A stretch of 64,000 nucleotides of DNA, taken from positions 2,782,018-2,846,017 of the forward strand of contig OZ026551.1 of assembly GCA_964020155.1 (NCBI GenBank), given 5' to 3'. The notes under the pieces are model-generated. The model did not search any database. It worked only from the letters and a program-made list of their open reading frames with translations, and was not told where the DNA came from. Each line of letters opens with the position of its first letter. Within the stretch, counting starts at the first letter, position 1. Source of the DNA: Chondrilla cf. caribensis. Taxonomy: Eukaryota > Porifera > Demospongiae > Chondrillida > Chondrillidae. Shown piece after piece: positions 12,175 through 29,819 of the stretch. A program made the position numbers and the translations under genes.

Positions 12175-12753
12175 TATATACATTTACTAATTATAGCAGT
12201 ACCTACTGTGACATCACATTACATTTTTGTCACCTCTGAATAGTTGTAACTCTAATCATCCAATTTGTTGATAATTTAGGTATAAATGTTGTATGTATAT
12301 GTATGTATGTAATAATTCATAGTAATCAGTAAATGGATTATTCAAACATCATGGACAACATTTTTTGACTACTGCACTTCATTCCTTTCCATAGTACCTT
12401 CAAAGGTTAGCCCTCCTATCCTCACCAAAACAGCAAGATCAGGAAGACCAGCTCTTACAGTAACCTGGACTACACCTTCTAGTGACTGTCCCATTACTAA
12501 ATACCAAGTGTAGTACAGAAGAAGTGGTACCACTAGTTGGAGTACACAGGATGTGACATCAACATCCACCATCCTGGAGGACCTCTCTGCTGGTACTAGT
12601 TATCAAGTTCAAGTCAGAGCTGTTTCTGATGTTGGAGCTGGTCCATACAGTGATGTGAGAATACAAACTACACATCGAGGTATGAATGTCGCAACTGCTT
12701 TTGATGTAGGGTGGATGCATAAAAGGGGAATTCACAATTCCTATTTTAACTGA

Positions 12754-13165
12754 TTATACGCCAATGACACCAATTCGCACCTGTACGGTAGACAGCCAAT
12801 TAAAAATAGGGAGCAGAAATTCCCATATCTCTCCACCGAGAAAGCTTCTATCAACCCGAAACCATCGTTGACTATAGCTCCATTACCAAAATACTTCCTA
12901 GTAATATAATGATAGTCTCGAGAAAATGAACTAACGAATTCGATCCAACTAAGCGATTATCATCTAGCGAAGTGCGCCAAACTCCTTCGAAAGTTCGATC
13001 AGCTGCAAATTTGAGCACTGGTTCTTGTTCATAGACAGACGCTTCTCTGCAGTATAGACACTCACAAGCCCATTTCTCCATTCAGATACGTTATTGATTT
13101 CATTCAGACTAGAATTTCTTATTTCAAACACGCGGCAAGACAAATCGAATCGAGTCGAATCGAAT
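12754..13165. repeat. Second copy of the window-start insertion
   Basis: The FN3 intron sequence stops after 'cctattttaac' and switches to foreign sequence beginning TGATTATACGCCAATGA, which matches 1-440. After about 13140 the copies differ, with a short GAATC/GAGTC-rich stretch at 13145-13175. The region up to 13787 has overlapping frames on both strands but nothing I recognise. It may be the left end of a larger insertion that also carries the retroelement relic. Confidence 0.5.
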
Positions 13166-13787
13166 CGAGTCAAGACAAACGAGTCTTCTAGAACAGACTT
13201 AGAAAACTTCCATCTGTTTCTCCAAAAGGCTTGCTCTTGTTTCACTGTTGATGTTTGGCGTTCGAGTATTCTTTGGCCTTTCAGGGCCTTAATGTGCAGC
13301 CTCATTATATTGAGAAATTTGGGGCACCCAGTACCAGTACCAATGTTGGCACGGGCTTGCTTTTCATTGTGGCCAAGTTGTCGATGTTTTTTTCCAGGCG
13401 TGAGCAGTGGTGGATGTGCTTTAACCGTTTCATAATGATACAGAAGAAAATAAGGATACGGGTGACAGTTTCAGTGAACGCAGTCGCTGCTTCTGTGGTG
13501 GAGATCAGTTTGGGTTCTAGATTTGAAGATATAGGAAGAAGTGCCGTATAAAGTTGTGAATTTTCGAGTTTCCAGTTGGGCAATCTGGCTGTTTTTTTCT
13601 CGCTTGATTACTTCCAGTGGGAGATGTACTAGCTGCCATCTCGTCCTGTCAATCCTTCTCACCATCAACAGCCTACCAGATCTTCACATCAGCATACCGC
13701 AAACCTTCGAATGTTTACTCCACCTTCCCTCAATGGATTCTGGAGGCAATGCATATTGAAACCAATGTTGAATTCAACTAGTCACAA

Positions 13788-15999
13788 ATGGAAACCAGAC
13801 TGATTCGTTCCACTTTGCGAAACTGTGCCAAAGGATCCTCCCCGGGGGATGACTGCATCTCGTATTTCTACCTATGGAACCTTTCGGCCTCTCACTCCTT
13901 CCCTCAACTATTTTCGACAATTTTACTGGAATCTAACAGGTGCCCACCATCCTGGTGCAAAGGTAAGATCGTCCTTATTCACAACTACAGGGCTATATCA
14001 GCACAAAGGATTGGATCACTCCCTCTTTTTGTGTCCAGCAAGGGGCATTCCAAAGGTGACACACTTTCCCCTTTTATTTTCCTGCTTGCCGTGAGTCCCA
14101 TCCTGCATCTAGCATCTACTTGGTCCCACCAAGGATTTCTTACTCAGATTGCAATCCCAAATTCGGAAGACCTCCTTCCAAAGGGTGCAACTGTGTACAT
14201 ATTGTGGGATGAGCTAGACACCTCCGAACCAGTAGGATGGTATCGTACTGTGATCGTAGATTGTCACCCAGACGGATCAACACTAGTTGAATACTCCAAC
14301 GGCAGCACTGAAAATTTAATTCTTGATCTTCGCTCAACACCCTGGGAACTAACACAAAAAAATGTCAAGTGCTTTGTTAAACCTTCTGACCACAGAGCCC
14401 CACCCCCCAAATCCAGTCACCCAAAGTCATTGAAGTATGCTTGCAGTAAGGAACACAAAGTTACAGCCTTTGCAGATGATATGTCTATCATTTCATCTCC
14501 TCAGGATGACCGCCAATCTGCGTTCTTGGACATTGACAATGCCTGTAGTAGCGTTTCTCCCCTTCTGAAACCCAGGCCTCTAAATGTGTATCCATTGCTC
14601 TGGAGAATGGCTCCACCATTCCAAACCGCACCTTCCACCTACTTGATGGAACCACTAGGAGCATCTCAAAGGGGCCTACCAAATTCCTGGGTCAGACCAT
14701 AGCATCATCTACCACCCTAATCAAGGCATGCCGCCAGTGCCAAACTGGCATCTACCATCACCAGCAAGCTTAAGTTGATTGATGCACGACCCATAAGAGA
14801 TGAAATGAAGCTTTGGATTCTACAACACCTCCTCATCCCTTCCACCCAGTTCCATTTGGCAGTCAACAACATCTTGCCCTCCACCGTTGCTGACCTGGAA
14901 AACTCCACCATGCGTTATGTCAAGAAATGGTTTGATCTACCAATTAATGCGTCACAGGTCATTCTCAACCACCCAGCAGTCATCAGCTTTCCACCTTTCA
15001 GAGTGACCCACACTAAAGCCAAGTTATCACTATTAACTAACCTGAGACATTCAACGGATCCCAGTATCCTTCACTATGTGATAGCCTATTATTGCCACAA
15101 TCCAAATTGGGGAATGTTGGTGTCTATCCACAGGAAACTTACTCTATCTCTTTCCAAGAAGAACCTGAAAAAGCAAGCTAGCCGAGTCTCTTCTGCTTGA
15201 GGAAGAGAAAGGAAGGTGCGATGGCGCTCTGAGCTATCTCCAGGTCCAGGGAAAATTCGCCGCCATAACACAATTGAAAGCAGAAGCATCCCTATGGAGA
15301 AGAATCATGGATGGACTTCGAGTCTCTCCTGCCTGTCCTCTGTGCCATCAAAACCCTTGTACTTCTGCTCACATAATTGTAGGTTGCCCACAAGCATTGG
15401 AAGACAGTCGCTACACCTGGAGGCATGATTCCGTCCTGTTGGATTTATTTAGGAGCATTCAACACCATCTTGACCCACTGTCATCACCATCTATCTATGC
15501 CGACCTGCCAGGCCACAGAGACTTGGACAATCCCCCAATGACCATCCTTCCATCCACTCTTATCACTACATACAATTCGGACATTAATGTTGCCAACAAC
15601 CAATGTCAGCTGGCTATGCTAGAACTCACTGTTTGTGGGAGTACACCTGAAGCTCTCCAGGCGGCCCATAGCAGGAAATCCAGGAAAGCTGAATACCTTC
15701 ACATTGTATCCGATCTTATCCATAGAGGCTGGACCGCATCCTATTCCACCAATGAAATTGGGTCCTCGGGCCATTACTGCCACAGAGCCCCTTCGGAACT
15801 CCAGAACAGCTGCAACCTTCTGTCCCATCTACCCTGGAAGGCCATCCTCAGCAGGGCCTCGCCTATTGCAATTAACTGTTCACAAGCGATCTTCATGGCT
15901 AGGAAACAAAGACCCTGGCCATCCAAAAAACAGGTCCATGGAAATTGCCAAATTGTCCGATTCAATTGCTTCTGGCGATTTGATTATATCTTCAGATGA
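13788..15999 (+). pseudogene. Non-LTR retroelement relic: reverse transcriptase plus restriction-like endonuclease
   Basis: Three frame-shifted segments (13788-14702, 14775-15200, 15274-15999) read as one degenerate polyprotein. The first has SSPGDDCISYFYLW, GDTLSPFIFLLAVSPI and the catalytic FADDMSI of reverse transcriptase. The segment with the first catalytic Asp is missing between NYRAIS and SKGHS. About 60 residues between the GDTLSP and FADD motifs (roughly 14185-14360) form a Trp-rich Tudor- or chromo-like insertion. The third segment has CPLC-x7-H-x4-C and then LAMLELTV and RKSRKAEY. This is the zinc motif and PD-(D/E)xK endonuclease arrangement of R2-type LINEs. The relic lies in a gene B intron and is inactive. 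The exact clade is not resolved. Confidence 0.8.
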
Positions 16000-16501
16000 A
16001 TCGGCAATGTCATATTCTGGTCATTTGCATATCACATGACTGTATCGACTGGAACTGCAACCAGATACTCGACCCAGGCTTGGGGACCTGCTATTCCACC
16101 CAAGTTGATATGCTGATCTAACGAAAGGGGTCTTCTAGCTCCTAAATTGTGGACTTTGATGTTAAATTTGATATGCTATAGCTAACCTACATAATTATTA
16201 TAGTAATTAAGCCCTCATCTATAAATAGCCTCGATCAGCTGAATGGCAGGCAGGGTAGGTACAGGTAGGATTGCCATTTGTGTATCTGTACAAACTTTAA
16301 GATAGTTGTCTTGAAAAGTGACATAATATATCTTTAATGTTGTCTGGGAAAAATGCTGTCCAAGAAAGCAACTGCTAGACTAGGCACACTATTTCAGAGT
16401 AGCTTTCTCGACCATGCAGCAACTTCCAATACGGCACTGCATCAATACTAGCAGTAGTAACATTTGAAAATCATATACTGTAGCATAATCAAGAGTGAAA
16501 C

Positions 16502-16681
<180 letters not shown>

Positions 16682-17097
16682 ACAAGTGTGTATTTGTGTG
16701 TGTGGGTGTGTGTATGTGTGCGTGCGTATGTGTGTATAGATGTTATTGCACAATTACATTCATTATGATTCAATATTTTCAATTTGTTCAACTCTTTTTT
16801 CATGTGACTTCTCGGACTTTTCTTTAAAATTGACAGTTTGAATGATTGTTATATTCATTCGTATTTGTGAAAAGTGTAAATTGTGGTGGCTAAAGACAGG
16901 TATCGTTTGTGTAGAGGTGTGGAAAGTTATATTAGAATTTACAAAGACCGTTGATCCGTTAGAAGGAGAAGGGTTTTTTTTTCATCTGGTGTATCACAGA
17001 AAATTAAATTCAATTGAACCATCAAAACACAGATTGTGTTAATATTCTGCTTATATTGTTTAATGATTATATCATCTTATTTGATTATTCTATACAG

Positions 17098-23090
<5,993 letters not shown>

Positions 23091-24440
23091 GTGAGTGTAA
23101 ATTCATTTTTTATTACTGACATAAGTGTACATATGTATATAATTGTACAGACATGAAACAGTGTTATACAGAAGAAGTGGGTTGACAGTGGGCTACCTGT
23201 AGCCAAGGAAAAGCCCACTGGAATGTGGTATAGCTAACATGTATCAGATAACAGTGATTTGTTTATCGTTCACTTAATGTGACAGTCAACTATTATAGTG
23301 AAACTGCTGTATATACATACCATTCCTACAGTGAAACCTTGCCTATATAGACGTACTTATCCCTTTGATGTAAACCACGACTGTATAACAAATTTGTTTA
23401 AAGTCATATCATCCTTGACTGAGTGTAATATTATCTACATAGTACATTTACCATTGTATATAGCAGACATAATTATTGTCTAATACTATTTGATATACTG
23501 GTTACTACACAATGCTTGATTTCCACACAACTTTTGTATACCACTTGACACTGTCCCGAGCTTCGAGCTTGCATGTGCACGTGTGTAATGTCCAAAAGTG
23601 GCATATTCTGTATACTAAACAATATAAACTCTATAAAAATTAATCTGCATCACGTTCCTCCGTGAAAATGATGGACAAATGGAGAACAGAGCTATAGGTG
23701 CTCCATGCTGCCAATTATAAGAGGTGATATAACATGCATAATATCTCTAGCGGTAAAATATATTAACATTAATTATCATACATGCATAATATTATATAGT
23801 GATAATATTGTCCAAGTGATTTATCCAGTATTAGCGCTAGCAGTAATAATAGTATACTGTATACATGTAAAGTGCATAATATATTTTATACATACGTAAA
23901 ATATATTATAATTAATTTTATTATAGGTACGTATACCTGTGGGACGATATTATGTCCAGCATATGTATGGGGGGCTAACATTGGGTGATTGAGGTAGTAT
24001 ATTATAATAATTATGCAAACATTTAGCAGTGGCCGTATCCAACTGGTCTAATGAGGTCAAAACTAGGCCAAGAATTTCTTAACGTGAATTTCTAGTTGTA
24101 TAATAACATCATTATTATAATATGTATAGCTGATATGTACAAAATATCTACATATAATATATTAACTAGATATGTTAGTACAAATATTTCGTCATTATTA
24201 TTCATAAGGATTATACTATATAGGTTCCATTGCACGATTTAATAATTATTACGGCATTCACCATAATTATTATTAATAATGCCAGAAAGTACAATAAACA
24301 GCTGAATTCAAGGGTGCATGTATTGGACTAATCAATGGACCAGGTTTAAGCAACCTCATGGAATGAGTACAGTATGGGTATATATTTCACTGATATCTCA
24401 GATTTTCAGTGTGTACATTGATGATGTATAATAAACTTCC
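23091..24440. other. Non-coding region after the gene B FN3 array
   Basis: No supported exon. About 23495-24060 is the paralog of the gene A 3' flank (7730-8170). About 24120-24360 is homologous to the palindrome arm sequence next to the endonuclease ORF (58640-58810), but without that retroelement. Confidence 0.55.
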
Positions 24441-24722
24441 ATGATTATGGGCATTGGTACATGTATGGCAGGCCTTGCAGAAACCTGCTCACACATTGCT
24501 GCCATACTATACTGGTTGAAGACCACAGTCCATGCATATTCTGACACAATCACAAAAGTGGCACTCCCCAATACGTCATGCAGCAATGAAGACATCAAAA
24601 CAGCAGAAAAAAGTGAACACTTAGCTCTGAACCATGCAATGTCAAATCATGCAGTAATTACATGCCTGTACATTTGTATAAACAGAAAGTTAGCTAAGTT
24701 AGCAACGTTACTGAAGTGTTAA
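24441..24722. repeat. Repeated module next to receptor starts
   Basis: The block containing 'ggccttgcagaaacctgctc' and 'catgcagcaatgaagacatc' recurs at about 28365-28620, 59230-59440 and 62650-62940, and reversed at about 43860-44120 and 47280-47500. Frames are open for 60-90 codons on both strands in several copies, but I recognise no domain and the copies are not consistently open. I treat it as non-coding repeat. Confidence 0.6.
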
Positions 24723-25266
24723 ATGTTATGTAATAATTCTATTTAAATAGAATAAAAACTAATAAAGTATAAGAACTTCTTTCTGCATGGGATGGAACCC
24801 CCAACCTCTTGCTCCATTGCTCAAATTAAGATGCTTACTGTAGGTCTTGTAGATCAGAGGAATGAATCCCTTCTCTTCCAACAGTGTCAGGCGAAATAGG
24901 CTAATCAGCTGCAGATATAATCTGAGTGTCGTTTGAGCACTGATTCAATCTGGATGGTAGACAGTTGCATGAGGCACTCTTCATTCCAGTTCACACATGA
25001 ACAGTTAACGTATCGACCACTGCTGTTACACCTGCAGCAGATCGGTAACTTGTATGATCAAAGGTATCACACAATCTCACTGTCAACCATTTTTGCATTA
25101 TCTCGCATGATATTGATGATTATTACGTAATCAAACTCCGAACAACCTATATACAAAATGTTGTACAAAATAATGTCGAGAAATCTCAAAAGTACAGTAG
25201 TACAGAAGCATGTCTCCTTACAACTCATTTCCGTTGTTCGGAAAATGTACAATTTACCACAGAGAA

Positions 25267-25457
25267 ATGACATTCCTCATCATTTATACTACAGCTATTG
25301 ATTTATGCTGGAGCGTTGGTAAGACCTTCAAAATAATTATGTCTATATTGATTCAGTGAAGTGTATCTGTCTTTCTGCAATTATTCCAACAACTGTGATC
25401 CATTTTTCAATTACTATCATTGAACCATTTAAGGTACCACTAGTAGTGCTAAGCTAG
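25267..25457 (+). pseudogene. Receptor relic: signal exon and Ig mini-exon
   Basis: Signal exon 25267-25318 (MTFLIIYTTAIDLCWSVG) with donor gtaaga. The next exon starts at 25434 like the Ig exons (GTTSSAKL), but A-to-T change creates a donor ctag|gtaaga at 25457. This leaves a 24-nt phase-1 mini-exon, and the rest of the Ig domain is gone. Upstream, the TATA position reads tacagaag (about 25201) and one half of the palindrome is mutated. TM and tail relics follow at 27159-27980. This is a whole gene that has lost its ectodomain. Confidence 0.75.
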
Positions 25458-27158
<1,701 letters not shown>

Positions 27159-27289
27159 AAATGAATAATATAGTGGATCCCCTTGTTAAACCCTGTATAG
27201 AATAATAAAGTACATATGATGTGAGTTCTTCTGGTGGTGATTGTTCTAATATTGGTCATTACTATCACAACAGTTGTCTACCTCACAAG
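27159..27289 (+). pseudogene. TM exon relic ending in stop plus AATAAA
   Basis: Homolog of gene A's TM exon with intact acceptor (cttacag) and donor (gtatgt). The frame reads EMNNIVDPLVKPCIE and then TAA at 27203-27205, overlapped by AATAAA at 27204-27209. The membrane segment is therefore not translated. It is either a dead exon or a terminal exon for a secreted form. Confidence 0.75.
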
Positions 27290-27426
27290 GTATGTAGATT
27301 AATGATATACTATCAGCAACTGTATTTGATTGTTATTATGTCTATATATCTGTGGGAAGAGTGTACAATGGACTCATAATATTATACCAATATGTGGATC
27401 TATAGTTGTTCAATTTGCAATTACAG

Positions 27427-27569
27427 AAATTAATAATATAGTGAATCTCCCTGTTAAACCCTTTATAGAGTAATAAAGTACATGTACATATAATATGAGT
27501 GTCACTTTTTCCGGTAGCCATTGTTTTGATACTGGTCATTACCATCACAACAGTTGTCTACCTCACAAG
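27427..27569 (+). pseudogene. Second TM exon relic
   Basis: A tandem copy of the previous relic. It keeps the acceptor, the TAA at 27471-27473 and the overlapping AATAAA at 27472-27477. Its donor has changed from gtatgt to atatgt. Confidence 0.75.
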
Positions 27570-27947
27570 ATATGTCGATTAATGATATACTACCAGCAAC
27601 TGTATTTGACTGTTATTATGTCTATATATCTGTGGGAAGAGTGTACTGTGTTTGTTCTTTGTGCATGCACATACATGACATTGTGCATAAGCTGTATATG
27701 GAATGTAAGTATATGTACCACATCAAATTGTATGTGATGAACGTACATGCATGTATGTAAATATGTTGGTATGCTGATGCAAATGATGTATGACTACAGG
27801 TTCATTCATACCATATGCATATTAAGTATGTGTTAAAATTCAGAGAATAATTCACATGTCAAAATATTTCAATTAATTTACAAATATCAATAATATGAGC
27901 TCTAAATTTTGCAATCTAACTTCCCCTCACTCTCTGACATTCTATAG

Positions 27948-27980
27948 AAAGCACATTGTCAAGAGAAATGCATTAAGAAG
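27948..27980 (+). pseudogene. Tail exon relic
   Basis: After the acceptor tctatag the frame reads RKHIVKRNALR, matching the start of the gene A tail, and then reaches AAG|gtac. The NPAY/YEEI block is absent. The right arm has the same relic at 62282-62308. Confidence 0.65.
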
Positions 27981-28619
27981 GTACTATTATCTCATGTTTT
28001 CCAAATATTCCTGTGAACAGACTCAAGTGAATCCGTTAATGGAGTCAAATGCTTACTGTCTTACGTACTAGTCTAAGAGTCTATCAACTATAAAGCGGAT
28101 ACACATGGTGTCACTGTTCGGCCAACTTAACATTCACATGTCAAAAATGTATGTTGGCCATTGGCATTTCTAGCTACAGTGACTAGTAATTTTACTCTCC
28201 CGCAATACCACGAGCAAGAAAGTATTTCGCGAAAGTGTCCTTCATCAGTAGAAAGTATCCTTACATCTCTAAAAGAAGCGATTCTTCACAGCATAATAGT
28301 GATTTCTTGAATTTTTAGTAAGTACATTGTTGATGATGTACACAGTGATTTCAGTATGAGCATTGGACATGTATGGCAGGCCTTGCAGAAACCTGCTCAC
28401 ACATTGCTGGTTGAAGACAACAGTCTATGCATATTCTGGCACAATCACAAAAGTGACTCCCCCCAACATGTCATGCAGCAATGAAGACATCAAAACTGTA
28501 GAAATAGGTGGACACTTAGCTACGAATCATACTATGTCATATTATGCAGTAATTACATGTCTGTACATTTGTATAAGCAGAAAGTTAGCTAAGCTAGTAA
28601 TGTTAATAAAGTGTTAAGT

Positions 28620-29727
28620 GTTATGTAACAATGTCAAATTAAATGAAATAGAATATAAACTGATAAAATATGAAAACTGCATGGTGAGTTTTTCAACTTC
28701 TTCCAGCATGTAATGGGCTAATCTGGATCCCCCCAACCTCAGGACTCAGGATAATCACTCAACATTGACCTAAATCTGGAAATCAACAGGGGTGCTGAAT
28801 TATTTTTTTTTCTGGAGACCACATTTAGGCCCTAACCAGGATCAAAACCACATAAAATGGGACGTGTATTCTGCAATATTCACCCTACACCCTATAACAT
28901 CTCTGTAAATATAGATGACATGTACATGCATGTGATTCTGCACAACATGAGCACATGTTGGGGCCAAAAATATTTCCAAATTGGCACAGGTCTGTGCTTG
29001 GCATCAAACTTGGCCCCATAGCTCCAAATCCACACCCTTGAAGTAAGCATACATATGCAGCATACATTTGTTGCTATTCATGTACCAGCAGTTCGTACTC
29101 ACCTCCAACGAAATGAACACTGGCCATGATCCTTTCTTTTGATAGCACAAAGCCACAGACGTTGCAGTTCAGCATCCTTAGGGATTCTTTAGAAGTACAA
29201 GCCTATCCTCTTGACTTCCTTCTCGGAGCTGTTCCTACAAAGAGGTGCTCAGCACGAATTGCCATCTTCTCGCGTAAAACATGTGGATCTTTTGCCATGC
29301 GGAGGTAAAAATCACGTCTAGATGGAAGAAAGAAACTCTCGCTCCATTGCTCAGATGTCGGGTCCGTATGGAGATCACAGAGGAACGATTCTCTTCTCTT
29401 CCGAAGCTGATAGGCGAAATATGTTCATCATAATAGTATAGTCTGAGTGACGTTTGAGTACGTAATGATTCAATGTGGACGGTAGGCGGTCTATATAGCT
29501 AGTGCATCGACCGCTGCTGTTTTACACCGACAACAGATTGACACGATAAAAAGAGATTTCCTGAGTCATGATCACTCGTGTACACTATCGGCCATTTTTT
29601 CCGCATCCTCTCCTATGATAATACAGCGATGATAATTGAGCGAGCTTCAAACGACCTACTGTACAAAAACAACCCGCGCGCAGCAAGTGGTTAGAATTAC
29701 GTCACAAGTCATGTGGCGCGAGATCCA
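28620..29727. other. Upstream region of gene C
   Basis: Non-coding block shared with 63000-63900 and, reversed, with 42700-43800. It includes 'ggatccccccaacctcagga', 'gcatccttagggattcttta' and the recurring 'ctcgctccattgctcag'. The open frames are not conserved between copies. Confidence 0.55.
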
Positions 29728-29819
29728 TTGAGAAATCTCAAAAGTACAGCAGTATAAGAGCATGTCTACTTCTCATTTGTTTCCGTTGTTCAGAATAAGG
29801 TACGATTCACCACAGTGGA
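29728..29819 (+). promoter_or_regulatory. Gene C core promoter
   Basis: Perfect TTGAGA-AA-TCTCAA at 29728-29741 and a TATA-like TATAAGAG at 29753-29760. The ATG follows at 29820. It matches the gene B and gene E promoters almost base for base. Confidence 0.7.

Larger units (their letters stand above)
8747..12679 (+). pseudogene. Gene B 5' part: signal exon, truncated Ig exon, FN3 exon with stop
   Basis: The signal-peptide exon 8747-8798 (MTFFIIYTATIVLWWSVG) is intact and ends in phase 1 at gtaaga. The Ig exon starts at 8928 and keeps the first Cys (VSCSES) and the core Trp (VRWYG). Compared with gene C (29998-30300) it has lost a net 68 bp after VRQV. This removes the strand with the second Cys and shifts the frame into a stop at 9125. 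The next FN3 exon, 12395-12679, has an in-frame TAG at 12511-12513 where paralogs have CAG. A Tigger element sits in the intron between them. Because these exons are phase 1-1, skipping them would restore frame to 17098, so some expression cannot be excluded. I call the region decayed. Confidence 0.8.

Noticed and set aside
13094..13759. Overlapping ORFs of 65-113 codons on both strands before the RT relic
   Set aside because: No recognisable domain and no splice or start context. They may be remnants of the insertion but cannot be supported as genes.
24781..24830. tRNA-like or SINE-like sequence: on the minus strand GGTTCCATCCC resembles a B box
   Set aside because: The possible A box is too close to the B box and no cloverleaf forms. 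The block is the conserved distal promoter repeat.
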